From: an uncultured Desulfobulbus sp.
GTDB lineage: Bacteria; Desulfobacterota; Desulfobulbia; Desulfobulbales; Desulfobulbaceae
Assembly: GCF_963665445.1 (NCBI RefSeq)
Contig: NZ_OY762276.1
Location: forward strand, 1,148,001-1,212,000
DNA: 64,000 nt
Direction of reading: 5' to 3'
The position numbers and the translations under genes are program-made. How positions within the stretch are numbered: position 1 is the stretch's first letter; each line of letters starts with the position of its first letter. This document shows, piece after piece, positions 15,977 through 24,333 of the stretch. The notes under the pieces are model-generated. The model searched no databases. It was not told the DNA's origin and saw only the letters and a program-made list of their open reading frames with translations.

Positions 15977-17861
15977 ATGACCTCGTAAAAAGTCAAACCG
16001 CCCAATCCGCTCGAAAAGAAGCGACTGGTTGAAAGTTTGTGCCTTCGTGAGTTCTTGTTGAGAAGTCTTCCCGAAAAAGTTCTTTGAAATATGTTTGGAA
16101 AGCCAAAAAGAAAAAAAATAGGCTGTAAAAGGACGTCATTGGGCTGGTTTTCTCGCCCCAGTGCCTGCTGGCCCGCAATATGTTCAAGCCGATGGCCTTC
16201 ATGAAGGCGGCAAACCGCACTGCTTTCATGCCACGAACCCGGAGATGTTTGACACCGGTGCGCCGGTCGAATTCCGACATGGTCGCCTCAACGCCGGCCC
16301 GGTACCGGTACTTCTCCCTGAACTCCGGGCTTTCTTCTTCCTGTCGCCGTCGGGCCAGGCGGATATCCTTGTCGGTGTAGCGGTAGTAATAGCCCTTTTT
16401 TCCGATGGAGACGGGGCACCGGTCAAACGAGGAGCAGTTCTGACAAACAGCGATGGGGAAGAGTGCGCTGTAGCCGGATTTTGATTTCTTCACCGTGTCG
16501 GGTGCCGTGACCTGGGGGCAGGTGAGAACCTTGCCCTGGTCATCAAGGGTGAATTCGGTCAGGTTGAACTTCTTCTGATTGCCCGGCATGACCGGGGAGA
16601 TGACTGCCACCTGATGCTCCTGCAGGGCCGTTTCACAATTGCTGTCGCTGCCGTAGAGGGAATCGGCCAGCATTTGCTGCGGCAGCATCGCCTTCTGCTC
16701 CAGTTGGGCCAAGGCGGGCAGGAGGGCATTGGCATCATGCTGATCCGCGGATTCCACCGCCACCTGCGTGATCAGGGATGGTCCACGCTCATCGGTGGTG
16801 GTGTAGTTTTCCACCAACTGCACCTGATACCCTTGGCCTTTATGACTGCTGTAGCCGGCATCCGCATCGGAGGGGTTTTGCAGTGAATCGGAGGGCACCT
16901 CCTTGTTCGGCCGGGCCACGGCTTTCTTGCCAGAATCGGCGGTGGTGTCTTCCTCGATGACACACTGTTCGGCGAACAACCGGCTCAGCAGTTTGAAGCT
17001 CTGCATGGTGCTGACCTCGTCCACGGCGGCAAAACGCTCGGTCAAGAGCAGCACATCCGCAGCCAACTGATCAAGGGTGCGGGTGGACTCGGTGGGTTTG
17101 ACCATGGCGAACAAAGACGCCTGCGATTTGCTCAGATACCGTTGGGTCAACTCCGTGTCGAGTTGATCAAAGTGTTCCCGGTGGTGTCGCTTCAGGTTGA
17201 CGAGGAACTTCTTGATCGTTTTGGTGAACAACCCGATACGACCCAGATTGCGCATGTTGGATTTGACATGCACCGAGTCCATGCGCTGCTTATTCATATC
17301 GGCCTTGAGCAACTTGGCCAGGATGCCCAGGGAGGCATCAAATATCTCGGCATAGCTCGCATCCGAGGCCAGGTGATCGCGCATGGTCCAGAGCGTTTTG
17401 TGGCTGAGGTATACAGCCGCGTCGGAGCACGAGGTGATGTTGAGGGCATAGTGCCACTGGATATTGAAACAGAACTGCTCAACCGCCTCCTGATCAGTAC
17501 AATCATGCATTTGCTGGAGGATCATCACCCCCATCATGGCATACAGTTCCTTGGTGGGTCGGCCATTGTAGTCATGATAATGGTGGCGCAGGGACTCCAC
17601 CGGGAGTTCAGGCAGGATATGCTTCTGAAAAAGACCTGCCCATGAGTTGTCCAGGAGGGCGCGTCGTTTGGGTCCCAAATGGGCCCATGGGTCGAGGATG
17701 TTGAGCTGTTTGTGGTTTTTCACGTGAAACATTATCTCGTCTCGCATTTAATTGATATTACGCAAATATATTAACAGAATGCGAGAAAAATGACAATGGT
17801 AATCCAGACGTTAATCCTGGAAAATTAACCAGTTAAATAGAAATACTTTTTACGACGCCAT
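15977..17861 (-). mobile_element. IS1182-like insertion sequence (about 1885 bp)
   Basis: The element is bounded by 17-base inverted repeats, ATGACCTCGTAAAAAGT (15977-15993) and its complement ATGGCGTCGTAAAAAGT read from 17861 to 17845, 15 of 17 bases matching. An 8-base direct repeat CAAAATTG flanks it. One transposase gene on the minus strand fills the element, its stop codon touching the left repeat. The insertion lies 13 bases after the stop codon of the chemoreceptor pseudogene and separates it from the terminator at 17929. Confidence 0.88.
15993..17747 (-). CDS. IS1182-family transposase
   Basis: A 584-residue transposase, apparently full length. The N-terminal part is DUF772-like (YNGRPTKELYAMMGVMILQQMHDCTDQEAVEQ region, about residues 60-90). 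The DDE-type core follows: an early Asp in RMDSVHVKSNMRN (about residue 157), ADSLYGSD near residue 370, and a late Glu region in YRYRAGVEATMSEFDRRTG. A cysteine-rich insertion (CPQV, CQNCSSFDRCPV) precedes the last catalytic segment, as is common in IS1182/IS5-like members. No frameshift is visible, so it could be active and might mobilise in trans the dispersed repeats with similar ends. Methionine at 17732 is an alternative start. Confidence 0.92.
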   Translation of the reverse strand: MRDEIMFHVKNHKQLNILDPWAHLGPKRRALLDNSWAGLFQKHILPELPVESLRHHYHDYNGRPTKELYAMMGVMILQQMHDCTDQEAVEQFCFNIQWHYALNITSCSDAAVYLSHKTLWTMRDHLASDASYAEIFDASLGILAKLLKADMNKQRMDSVHVKSNMRNLGRIGLFTKTIKKFLVNLKRHHREHFDQLDTELTQRYLSKSQASLFAMVKPTESTRTLDQLAADVLLLTERFAAVDEVSTMQSFKLLSRLFAEQCVIEEDTTADSGKKAVARPNKEVPSDSLQNPSDADAGYSSHKGQGYQVQLVENYTTTDERGPSLITQVAVESADQHDANALLPALAQLEQKAMLPQQMLADSLYGSDSNCETALQEHQVAVISPVMPGNQKKFNLTEFTLDDQGKVLTCPQVTAPDTVKKSKSGYSALFPIAVCQNCSSFDRCPVSIGKKGYYYRYTDKDIRLARRRQEEESPEFREKYRYRAGVEATMSEFDRRTGVKHLRVRGMKAVRFAAFMKAIGLNILRASRHWGEKTSPMTSFYSLFFFFLAFQTYFKELFREDFSTRTHEGTNFQPVASFRADWAV

Positions 17862-17869
17862 CAAAATTG
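17862..17869. repeat. Target-site duplication, right copy
   Basis: CAAAATTG follows immediately after the right terminal inverted repeat of the IS element. Confidence 0.7.
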
Positions 17870-17928
17870 ATCTATGGCCTCAACTGGAAGTGGCTTGGAA
17901 AAAAATCCACATCGCCCGGTTTGGCTTT

Positions 17929-17973
17929 CGCCCCTCTCTGGTTTTTTGCCAGAGAGGGGCGTCTTGTTTTTTT
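17929..17973 (+). terminator. Rho-independent terminator displaced from the chemoreceptor gene
   Basis: A perfect 13-base stem (CGCCCCTCTCTGG / CCAGAGAGGGGCG) with a 7-base loop is followed by TCTTGTTTTTTT. It points rightward with no gene between the IS and it, so it was most likely the terminator of the chemoreceptor before insertion. Confidence 0.9.
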
Positions 17974-18153
17974 GGGGGGATGGATCCCCCTTTGGACCCT
18001 CTAAAGAGCAGAGAGCAAACGCAGCGGCAAAAAGCGACAGAACGACGATGAGAAAGAGTGGCTTTCAACCAATCCTTTGACTATAGTACCCATCACTCAA
18101 TGTGGAGGAAGTTTCTCGCCATATTCACTGCTTGCATGGAGAGGAGTTGTTTC

Positions 18154-18567
18154 ATGGCACGTCTTGTTCTCACCGTTCTTGTCATAATTCTCCTTGGTTG
18201 CTCCTTTGTGGCTGTGGCCGAAGAGAACGGTCCGTATCTTTTCGAGCAACTGGAAAAAACCACCTACCGACAAACGTTCAATGCCCTGTTTCAGGGGCAG
18301 ACACATCTGGAACCCTGGCTGCAAGGGTATATCGATCATCGTAATGGAGTGGATGTCCCGGTCACGGAGTTGGTTATCCAGGGGCAGCCCTATGAACTTT
18401 ACCAGATTTGCCAACCGCATAACTGCCCGGGGAATGTACTCTACGTTCTGTTTGTCCCCGGTGGCTCTCGTGCCTATGCACGATTCACCAAGGATGATGG
18501 CAGCAATCGATACTTCGGCAATCCTGATCAGGAGATGCAACAGGTTCTCAAGAACTTGAACCAATAA
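18154..18567 (+). CDS. Ivy-like lysozyme inhibitor family protein
   Basis: A 137-residue exported protein. Residues 1-22 form a signal peptide ending VAVA-EE; LLGC at 13-16 could alternatively be a lipobox. The diagnostic loop CQPHNC (residues 86-91) corresponds to CKPHDC of Ivy, the inhibitor of C-type lysozyme, whose cysteines are bridged and whose His plugs the enzyme active site. The flanking strands (YELYQI, VLYVLFVPG, YARFT) and total length also fit. It would act in the periplasm to protect peptidoglycan, or against its own lytic enzymes. ATG 18154 is chosen for the GAGGAG upstream and the signal peptide. It has no obvious operon partners. Confidence 0.85.
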   Translation: MARLVLTVLVIILLGCSFVAVAEENGPYLFEQLEKTTYRQTFNALFQGQTHLEPWLQGYIDHRNGVDVPVTELVIQGQPYELYQICQPHNCPGNVLYVLFVPGGSRAYARFTKDDGSNRYFGNPDQEMQQVLKNLNQ

Positions 18568-18847
18568 ATCGGCCCATTTTCTTCAGTGCCTGGACGATGT
18601 TCATGGCAATGAAGGGGAGCGTTGCTCCAACCGTCGACAGCGTTGCCCTCTCTGAGCGCGTTTGCCTTCGTTGCGGGAGTTGGACAGTAAAAAAACTTTG
18701 GCGTGCTCGATGATTTTAGGGCAATATAAAACAAAACCGGTAGAGGCTGAGAACTGGGATTGCAAACAGAAGGCGGTTTTAACGGCCGTCGTCATTGCAA
18801 CATTATGGTTCTTCTCGATAATCGTCAAAAATACGACTAGGCCCGAC

Positions 18848-19852
18848 ATGGATTCGAATACCACCCCAACCCCGCACCAGCTGTTGGCTGTCATACGCAT
18901 GCAAACCAAAATTGCAAAGATGGGGCTGGATCTTGCCGGTGTCATGTCCCTGGTCACCGAACAGACCTTAACCGTCATCGGAGCTCTGGGTGCGGTGGTC
19001 GAGCTCGCCGAGGGCGATGACATGGTCTATCGGGCGGTCGCCGGTGCGGCCCACAACCTGTTGGGGGTGCGCTTACCCCGCAGCCATAGCCTCTCCGGCC
19101 TCTGCATGACGGCTAACATGGCCGTGCTCTCTGAGGACTGTGAGGTCGATGATCGGGTCAACCGCGACGTTTGCCGGAGGATCGGAGTCCGCTCGCTGGT
19201 AACGGCTCCGCTTATCCATCAGGATATTCCGGTGGGCGCACTCAAGGTCTATGCCAACGTACCGTACGCCTTCAGCGACGCCGATGTTACCCTGCTCAGT
19301 CTGATGGCGGAAACCATTGCCGCCGCCATGTACCGTTCGGCCAAATTTGGAGAAGATGCGCTGTTTCGCCAGGCCACGCTCGACGCTTTGACCGGACTTG
19401 CCAATCGTGCGCTGTTTTTCGACCGCTTTTATTACTCCATATCACGAGCGAGACGGGAAAGAAGCGGATTTGGCGTACTCATCCTGGATATGGATGGCTT
19501 GAAGCCGATCAACGATCAGTTCGGCCACCGTGCCGGGGACGCGGCATTAAAGGAAATCGGACGTCGTCTTTCCCTGGAACTGCGCCAATCCGACACCGTG
19601 GCCCGACTCGGCGGCGATGAATTCGGTCTGATTCTCTCGCCGATGGATCGCCGGGAAGATCTCATTCTGGTTGTGCGGCGCATTGTGGAGCGCTGCAACC
19701 AGTACTTCAGTTTTGAAGGCCGTATTCTCCCGCTCCGGGTCAGCATCGGTGAGGCACTCTATCCCGATGACGGCGAGGAGATCGAACCCCTGCTTGAGGT
19801 TGCCGAGCATAAAATGCATCTGTTGAAACGACAGTACCACTCTTTTCATTAA
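18848..19852 (+). CDS. GAF domain diguanylate cyclase
   Basis: A 334-residue cytoplasmic protein. A GAF domain (about residues 25-165) precedes a GGDEF domain (about 175-330). The active-site signature is intact: ARLGGDEFGLIL, and the product-inhibition I-site RQSD sits five residues before it. TLDALTGLANRALF is the usual start of the GGDEF domain. It should convert two GTP to cyclic di-GMP in response to a ligand or redox cue at the GAF domain. The start is uncertain: the frame is open to 18662 (a TTG) and includes a hydrophobic stretch; ATG 18848 has only a weak RBS. The stop codon abuts a 180-base palindromic repeat. Confidence 0.85.
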   Translation: MDSNTTPTPHQLLAVIRMQTKIAKMGLDLAGVMSLVTEQTLTVIGALGAVVELAEGDDMVYRAVAGAAHNLLGVRLPRSHSLSGLCMTANMAVLSEDCEVDDRVNRDVCRRIGVRSLVTAPLIHQDIPVGALKVYANVPYAFSDADVTLLSLMAETIAAAMYRSAKFGEDALFRQATLDALTGLANRALFFDRFYYSISRARRERSGFGVLILDMDGLKPINDQFGHRAGDAALKEIGRRLSLELRQSDTVARLGGDEFGLILSPMDRREDLILVVRRIVERCNQYFSFEGRILPLRVSIGEALYPDDGEEIEPLLEVAEHKMHLLKRQYHSFH

Positions 19853-20032
19853 GGGCCTGTCAGCAAATAACTTGAACATCTTGCATCTCATCTTCGGGCC
19901 ATCTTCGGCAGCGGCTCAATCGCAAAATCCTCGACGTAGCGCTGCTACGCCTGTGGTTTTGCGCTGATCGCCACAGCCAAATCTGCCCCAAATCAGAGCG
20001 CAATTTTGTCCAAGTTATTTTCGAACAGGCCC
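19853..20032. mobile_element. 180-bp palindromic MITE-like element
   Basis: The two halves are imperfect reverse complements along nearly their whole length. The outer ends are GGGCCTGTCAGCAAATAACT and, read from the right, GGGCCTGTTCGAAAATAACT; the centre is CGTAGCGCTGCTACG. It encodes nothing, starts directly after the GGDEF stop codon and ends before a terminator. As RNA it would fold into one long hairpin. Its ends do not match those of the IS1182-like element, so it belongs to another family. Confidence 0.75.
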
Positions 20033-20100
20033 TAAGCCCAGGGGGAATCTCCTTGCCCCATACCCGGTCATCCGGTACATATTGCCCGCAGTAGTTCTTG

Positions 20101-20130
20101 CCCGGCCTTGATGGCCGGGTTTCTTTTTTT
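20101..20130 (+). terminator. Rho-independent terminator
   Basis: CCCGGCC-TTGAT-GGCCGGG followed by TTTCTTTTTTT. It terminates rightward transcription from the GGDEF gene, just before the MFS gene. Confidence 0.9.
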
Positions 20131-20149
20131 CGGCAAGGATCATCGTTCA

Positions 20150-21367
20150 ATGTCGCATTGTCTCCCGGCGCAAGACGTATCGCCCCCAACCGAGCGCATC
20201 GGTTTCAAAGTCCTCCTGGCTATCAGTTTCTGCCATTTTCTCAATGACATGCTGCAGTCGTTGATTCCGGCGATCTATCCCCAGCTCAAGGAGAGTTTTC
20301 ATTTGAGCTTCACCCAGATCGGGCTGATCACCCTGGCCTATCAGCTGTCGGCCTCGCTGCTGCAACCCGTTGTTGGCCTCTATACGGACCGGCATCCCCA
20401 ACCCTATTCCCTGGTCTGGGGGATGGCCTCCACCCTGGTCGGCCTCCTGGTCCTGTCAGCGGTCCCGAACTTCGGGCTTTTGCTGGTGGCGGTCGGCCTG
20501 GTAGGGACCGGCTCCTCGATTTTTCATCCCGAATCCTCCCGGGTGGCGCGGATGGCATCTGCAGGGCAGTACGGCTTGGCCCAGTCCATCTTTCAGGTCG
20601 GGGGCAATGCCGGTACTTCCGCCGGTCCGCTGCTGGCAGCGTTGGTGGTTCTGCCCTTTGGCCGCCATTCCCTGGCCTGGTTCTCCTCTTTTGCCCTGCT
20701 GGCAATCGTGATTCTTGTTCGAGTCGGCGCATGGTATTGCAGGCGACAGGAGATGGCAGAAAAGCGTCCTGTTGCGCAGACTGAGACAAAATCGCCACCT
20801 GATTGTCAGCTGCGTCTGAAACCGCTGCTCATTTTGTTGCTGTTGATGTTTTCCAAGTTTTTCTACACCACCAGCCTGCACAGCTACCTCACCTTCTACC
20901 TAATCCATAAATTTCAGGTATCGGTCCAATCGGCGCAGTTGCACCTGTTTGTCTTTCTCTTCGGCGCAGCTCTCGGCACCATCCTTGGTGGACCGATCGG
21001 GGATCGCATCGGCCGCAAGCAGGTCATCTGGTGGTCTATTTTTGGTGTGGCGCCGTTTACTCTGGCCCTGCCGTATGCCAACCTGTTTTGGACCGGGCCG
21101 CTGACCTTTCTAATCGGCTTGATGCTCTCCTCCGCCTTTCCCGCTATTGTGGTCTACGGTCAGGAGCTGTTTCCCGGTAAGGTGGGCGCCGTCTCCGGCA
21201 TGTTTTTTGGTATGGCATTCGGCCTTGGCGGCATAGGTGCTGCCCTGCTCGGCAACCTGGCGGATGCCAGGGGCATTGATTTTGTCTACCAGGTCTGCGC
21301 CTGGCTGCCGATGTTGGGCATGGCAGCAATTTTTCTTCCGGATCTGCGGCAACGGGAGGCGTGTTGA
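20150..21367 (+). CDS. MFS transporter, fosmidomycin resistance (Fsr)-like
   Basis: A 405-residue inner-membrane protein with twelve predicted transmembrane segments and a cytoplasmic loop in the middle (about residues 200-225). Characteristic Fsr segments are SFCHFLNDMLQSLIPAIYP near the N-terminus, VGTGSSIFHPESSRVARMAS, and GGPIGDRIGRKQVIW (MFS motif A of the second half). Fsr homologues export fosmidomycin and other drugs, though natural substrates are mostly unknown. ATG 20150 is preferred over 20108 because the latter lies within the upstream terminator hairpin. The DUF2293 gene begins three bases after its stop codon, so they probably form an operon. Confidence 0.9.
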   Translation: MSHCLPAQDVSPPTERIGFKVLLAISFCHFLNDMLQSLIPAIYPQLKESFHLSFTQIGLITLAYQLSASLLQPVVGLYTDRHPQPYSLVWGMASTLVGLLVLSAVPNFGLLLVAVGLVGTGSSIFHPESSRVARMASAGQYGLAQSIFQVGGNAGTSAGPLLAALVVLPFGRHSLAWFSSFALLAIVILVRVGAWYCRRQEMAEKRPVAQTETKSPPDCQLRLKPLLILLLLMFSKFFYTTSLHSYLTFYLIHKFQVSVQSAQLHLFVFLFGAALGTILGGPIGDRIGRKQVIWWSIFGVAPFTLALPYANLFWTGPLTFLIGLMLSSAFPAIVVYGQELFPGKVGAVSGMFFGMAFGLGGIGAALLGNLADARGIDFVYQVCAWLPMLGMAAIFLPDLRQREAC

Positions 21368-21369
21368 GC

Positions 21370-22110
21370 ATGGCTGGCGAAGAACGATGTCTTCGGCTTG
21401 GCCGTGACGGCAAGCCGGTCGATGCTGAGGGAAATGCAGTGGCAATACCCCAAGGATGGACCTTCCTGGCGGCGGGCGATGCCGCTCTTACCCGTAAGGT
21501 GACGGCCCGGACGCGATTTTGGCGGTTGCAGGCGCAGATGGGGCGACGGGTAATCTCCAAGGGCATCTGGGCAGATACCCAGGTGATCGAAGAGGCTCTG
21601 GTCGAGGTCGAACAGCAGCGAAAGGATCCGGGCTACCAGAGGCGGCTAGCCGCTGATCGGAAACGCAGGGCGGTGCAACAACAGGTCTACGAGGAGGAGT
21701 TTTGCGCGGCTGTCGCCGCCTTTTTGGATTTTCCCCCCTGTTATCGGGAATTGCAGCAGGCTATGGCAGGAGCCATCACCCGTCACGCCGTTCCCGTGGG
21801 CAGCGGCACGGTGGCGCGAACTACCCGCATCCCCCTGCAGGAGCGGGCTTCCCGGGCGGTGATCGCCTGGATGCGCCACCAGACCACTGCCTATGATTCC
21901 ATGTCCATTGCCCGCATCAAGGGGGAGCGGCGGCGGGTGCGGCGGCTTCTGGCCCAGCGTTCAGTGGAGTTGCTGGCCGGTTATCGGCAGGGAAGGGCCA
22001 TCGATCCCGATTGCCCGTTGCTCATGGCGCTAGAAAAACTTGTCCCGGCCAAGGAAGGAAACCAGGCCGGGACAGATGCTTGTCATTCTCGTCATAACCT
22101 CCGAGAATGA
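21370..22110 (+). CDS. DUF2293 domain protein
   Basis: A 246-residue basic, soluble protein. The C-terminal half carries the DUF2293 signature: HQTTAYDSMSIARIKGERR followed by RRVRRLLAQRSVELLAGYRQG. The N-terminal part contains a long charged helix (about residues 75-110) after FLAAGDAALTRKVTARTRFW. The function of DUF2293 is unknown; its richness in Arg suggests nucleic-acid binding. ATG 21370 has GGAGG 12 bases upstream; GTG 21361 is also possible and would overlap the MFS stop. The last residues (about ten) are encoded by an intergenic repeat whose hairpin contains the stop codon, so the natural C-terminus may have been replaced. Confidence 0.82.
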   Translation: MAGEERCLRLGRDGKPVDAEGNAVAIPQGWTFLAAGDAALTRKVTARTRFWRLQAQMGRRVISKGIWADTQVIEEALVEVEQQRKDPGYQRRLAADRKRRAVQQQVYEEEFCAAVAAFLDFPPCYRELQQAMAGAITRHAVPVGSGTVARTTRIPLQERASRAVIAWMRHQTTAYDSMSIARIKGERRRVRRLLAQRSVELLAGYRQGRAIDPDCPLLMALEKLVPAKEGNQAGTDACHSRHNLRE

Positions 22111-22184
22111 CCTTGAGTGCTTCGCAACATGCTGAGTTGAGGATGCGCGGCTTTCGTGTTTCTGACCTTTTACGAGTTCATCAT
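22082..22184 (+). repeat. Dispersed repeat, copy A
   Basis: The left part is a perfect hairpin, GTCATTCTCG / CGAGAATGAC (22082-22091 and 22102-22111), overlapping the end of the DUF2293 gene. The right part reads GCTTCGCAACATGCTGA and ends in ACCTTTTACGAGTTCAT (22165-22181), close to the IS1182-like right end ACTTTTTACGACGCCAT. Confidence 0.7.
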
Positions 22185-22204
22185 TTTTCTGAACCCAGCA
22201 ATCT

Positions 22205-23929
22205 TCAAATCCTGAAAACCGCGACAATTTTATTGAGTTCCTGCGCCAGCTTGAGCATTTCCTCCGCACTGGTTCGCGAATGCTCGCTGCTGCTCGAGAT
22301 TTCTGCGTTCGCCCTGTTGACCTCGGCGATATCGCGGGAGATGGTGTCCGCCACCGTGGAGCTCTGGCTGACATTTTCATTCACCTCCTGCAATCCCTGG
22401 CTTGCCTGTTCAATATTTCTCGCAATTTCCTCGGTGGCAGCCGACTGCTCGGTGACCGCCGAGGCAATCGTGGCGACGATAACGTTGACCTGGTCAATGA
22501 CTCCGGTAATTTCCTGAATTTCCTTGACGGTTTCCCCGGTCGTTCCCTGAACGCCGGCAATCTGCTGCTTGATGTCCAGGGTGGCGGCAGCGGTTTGTTT
22601 GGCCAGTTCCTTGATTTCGTTGGCCACAACGGCAAACCCTTTGCCCGCCTCCCCGGCCCGGGCTGCCTCGATGGTGGCGTTGAGCGCCAGGAGGTTGGTC
22701 TGCTCGGAAATTTCGGTAATGGCCTCGGTAACCTTGTTGATGGCCAGCGCCGCCTCGCCAAGCGCGGTCATTTTGGTCGAGGCCTGCTCTGCCCTGGACA
22801 CTGCCTGTTCCGAAATCAGCCGCGCCTGTTCGGCATTGCCGGCAATTTCATTGATCGTTGCATGCATCTCTTCGGCGGCACTGGCCACCATGGCCGTATT
22901 GGTGGAGGATTCCTCCATGGCTGCGGCCACGTTGCTCAAGTTGTTGTTCATCTGGTCCGCTGCGGTCGAGACGGCCGAGCTGCGCTGCGAGCTGTCTGCG
23001 GCGTTGGAGGACATGTTGCGAGCCACCTGGGTGAGCGCCTGAGATGCCTGCTCCACCTGCTGACTGTTGGCCACCACCGCCCGGATGATTTCCTGCAGTT
23101 TATCGATAAAGATGTTGAACCCTTTTCCCAGTGCACCGATCTCGTCATCAGAGGTGATGGTCAGCCGGCTGGTCAGGTCGCCCTCACCTTGAGCGATATC
23201 GTTGATACTCGTGGCTACCTGGCTGATACCGCGGACAATGCCATAGGCAATCATGAGGATGACCGAGATGATGGCAACAAAGATAATACCGGTGGTGAAC
23301 GCCATTCGCAGGGTCGATTTGCGAACCTGGCCGCCAATCTCCGTGTGGAGAGCAGAGACGAAATTGTCAATGTTGTCAATGTAGATCCCGGTACCGACCC
23401 ACATGTTTGTTCCCGGGATCATTTCCGAATATGCCAGCTTCGGCGTATCTTCTCCCTGTGGAGGTTTGGGAAAGGAATAGTGCGAGAACCCACCCCCCTT
23501 ATTCGCTTGCTCCATCAGCTCACGAACAAAGTAGACCCCGTTTTTGTCTTTGGCGCCGGAGAAATCAGTGCCCTGTTTTTGCTTGGCAGGGGGCAGGGCG
23601 ACACAGGTGGTGTTCTCATAGACAAAAAAGTAGCCGGAACGGTCGTCTTCAAAACGAATATCATCCACCAATTTGCGGATAAGTTCGACCCGTTCTGTTG
23701 CATTGGTCACCCCCTCAATCGCATGGCCGATCACCGAGGCCACGCTGTGGGTTGCCACCTGGAGTTTGGCCTTTTGATCTTCCAGCATCACCACCCGGGT
23801 TTTTTCGATTCCCAGGTCGCGTACCTGAAAACTGTTGGTGATGGCAAACCAGAGAAGGATAATGAACAGTGCCAAGATTGAAACAACAACCAGCAACATC
23901 CTTCCTTTGATCGATAACCGGTTCAGCAT
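22205..23929 (-). CDS. Methyl-accepting chemotaxis protein
   Basis: A 574-residue transmembrane chemoreceptor. TM1 spans about residues 10-32; the periplasmic sensor is a single Cache (sCache_2-like) domain, with [19 protein letters not shown] and [16 protein letters not shown]2 is near 210-232; HAMP follows; the cytoplasmic signalling domain has the intact tip [19 protein letters not shown] (about residue 418). It relays ligand binding to CheW/CheA, and sCache_2 domains commonly sense small carboxylates. The C-terminus lacks a CheR-docking pentapeptide. The RBS GGAGGT is 4 bases before the ATG. No chemotaxis genes are adjacent, so it is an orphan receptor. Repeats flank it on both sides. Confidence 0.93.
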   Translation of the reverse strand: MLNRLSIKGRMLLVVVSILALFIILLWFAITNSFQVRDLGIEKTRVVMLEDQKAKLQVATHSVASVIGHAIEGVTNATERVELIRKLVDDIRFEDDRSGYFFVYENTTCVALPPAKQKQGTDFSGAKDKNGVYFVRELMEQANKGGGFSHYSFPKPPQGEDTPKLAYSEMIPGTNMWVGTGIYIDNIDNFVSALHTEIGGQVRKSTLRMAFTTGIIFVAIISVILMIAYGIVRGISQVATSINDIAQGEGDLTSRLTITSDDEIGALGKGFNIFIDKLQEIIRAVVANSQQVEQASQALTQVARNMSSNAADSSQRSSAVSTAADQMNNNLSNVAAAMEESSTNTAMVASAAEEMHATINEIAGNAEQARLISEQAVSRAEQASTKMTALGEAALAINKVTEAITEISEQTNLLALNATIEAARAGEAGKGFAVVANEIKELAKQTAAATLDIKQQIAGVQGTTGETVKEIQEITGVIDQVNVIVATIASAVTEQSAATEEIARNIEQASQGLQEVNENVSQSSTVADTISRDIAEVNRANAEISSSSEHSRTSAEEMLKLAQELNKIVAVFRI

Positions 23930-24333
23930 GTGACCTCCGCAAAAAATTGGATTTTACACCCCTGATGAAGAACACGATAAAATCCTGTTAGATTCAGGAT
24001 AGGGGGGCAGGGCCGTTGATGTCAAAGGCTTCCGAGCATATCGGGCATTTCCTGAATGGATAAGTGACGTTGAATTCTGGTTGCGTTCCTGAACGATATG
24101 ATTCCATGGCAATCGATTGACTTTTCCCCTGTTTTCCATGATACCTAAAAAAAACAGGACAACAAACTCAGGTGTTCTTCCAGGAGGGTGCTTGCACCAA
24201 GTCGTGCCGAGGGCGGGATTGAACACGGCGAGCTTCGCAACATACCGATTTCACCGTATATGGTTTTCAATTGTTTCAAGGCCGTCATGTTTGATGTTCA
24301 CAATGATGTATAAGACTTTTGGTGCATGAGCCA
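23930..24333. other. Divergent intergenic region between chemoreceptor and hybrid kinase
   Basis: 404 bases between divergent genes. It contains repeat copy B, a short inverted repeat ATCCTG-N7-CAGGAT just upstream of the chemoreceptor, and no convincing gene. No sigma-54 or flagellar promoter with correct spacing was found here. Confidence 0.55.
24231..24290 (+). repeat. Dispersed repeat, copy B (truncated)
   Basis: AGCTTCGCAACATACCGATT followed by a TGGTTTTCAA block and AAGGCCGTCAT. It aligns along its length with copy D (41457-41525) but lacks the leading hairpin. Confidence 0.6.

Noticed and set aside
22280..23881. 533-residue plus-strand frame opposite the chemoreceptor
   Set aside because: The protein is Gly/His/Arg-rich with no domain and mirrors an intact chemoreceptor in codon phase.
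24190..24210. Reverse-strand sigma-54-like sequence before the chemoreceptor
   Set aside because: GC and GG cores are 11 instead of 10 bases apart.
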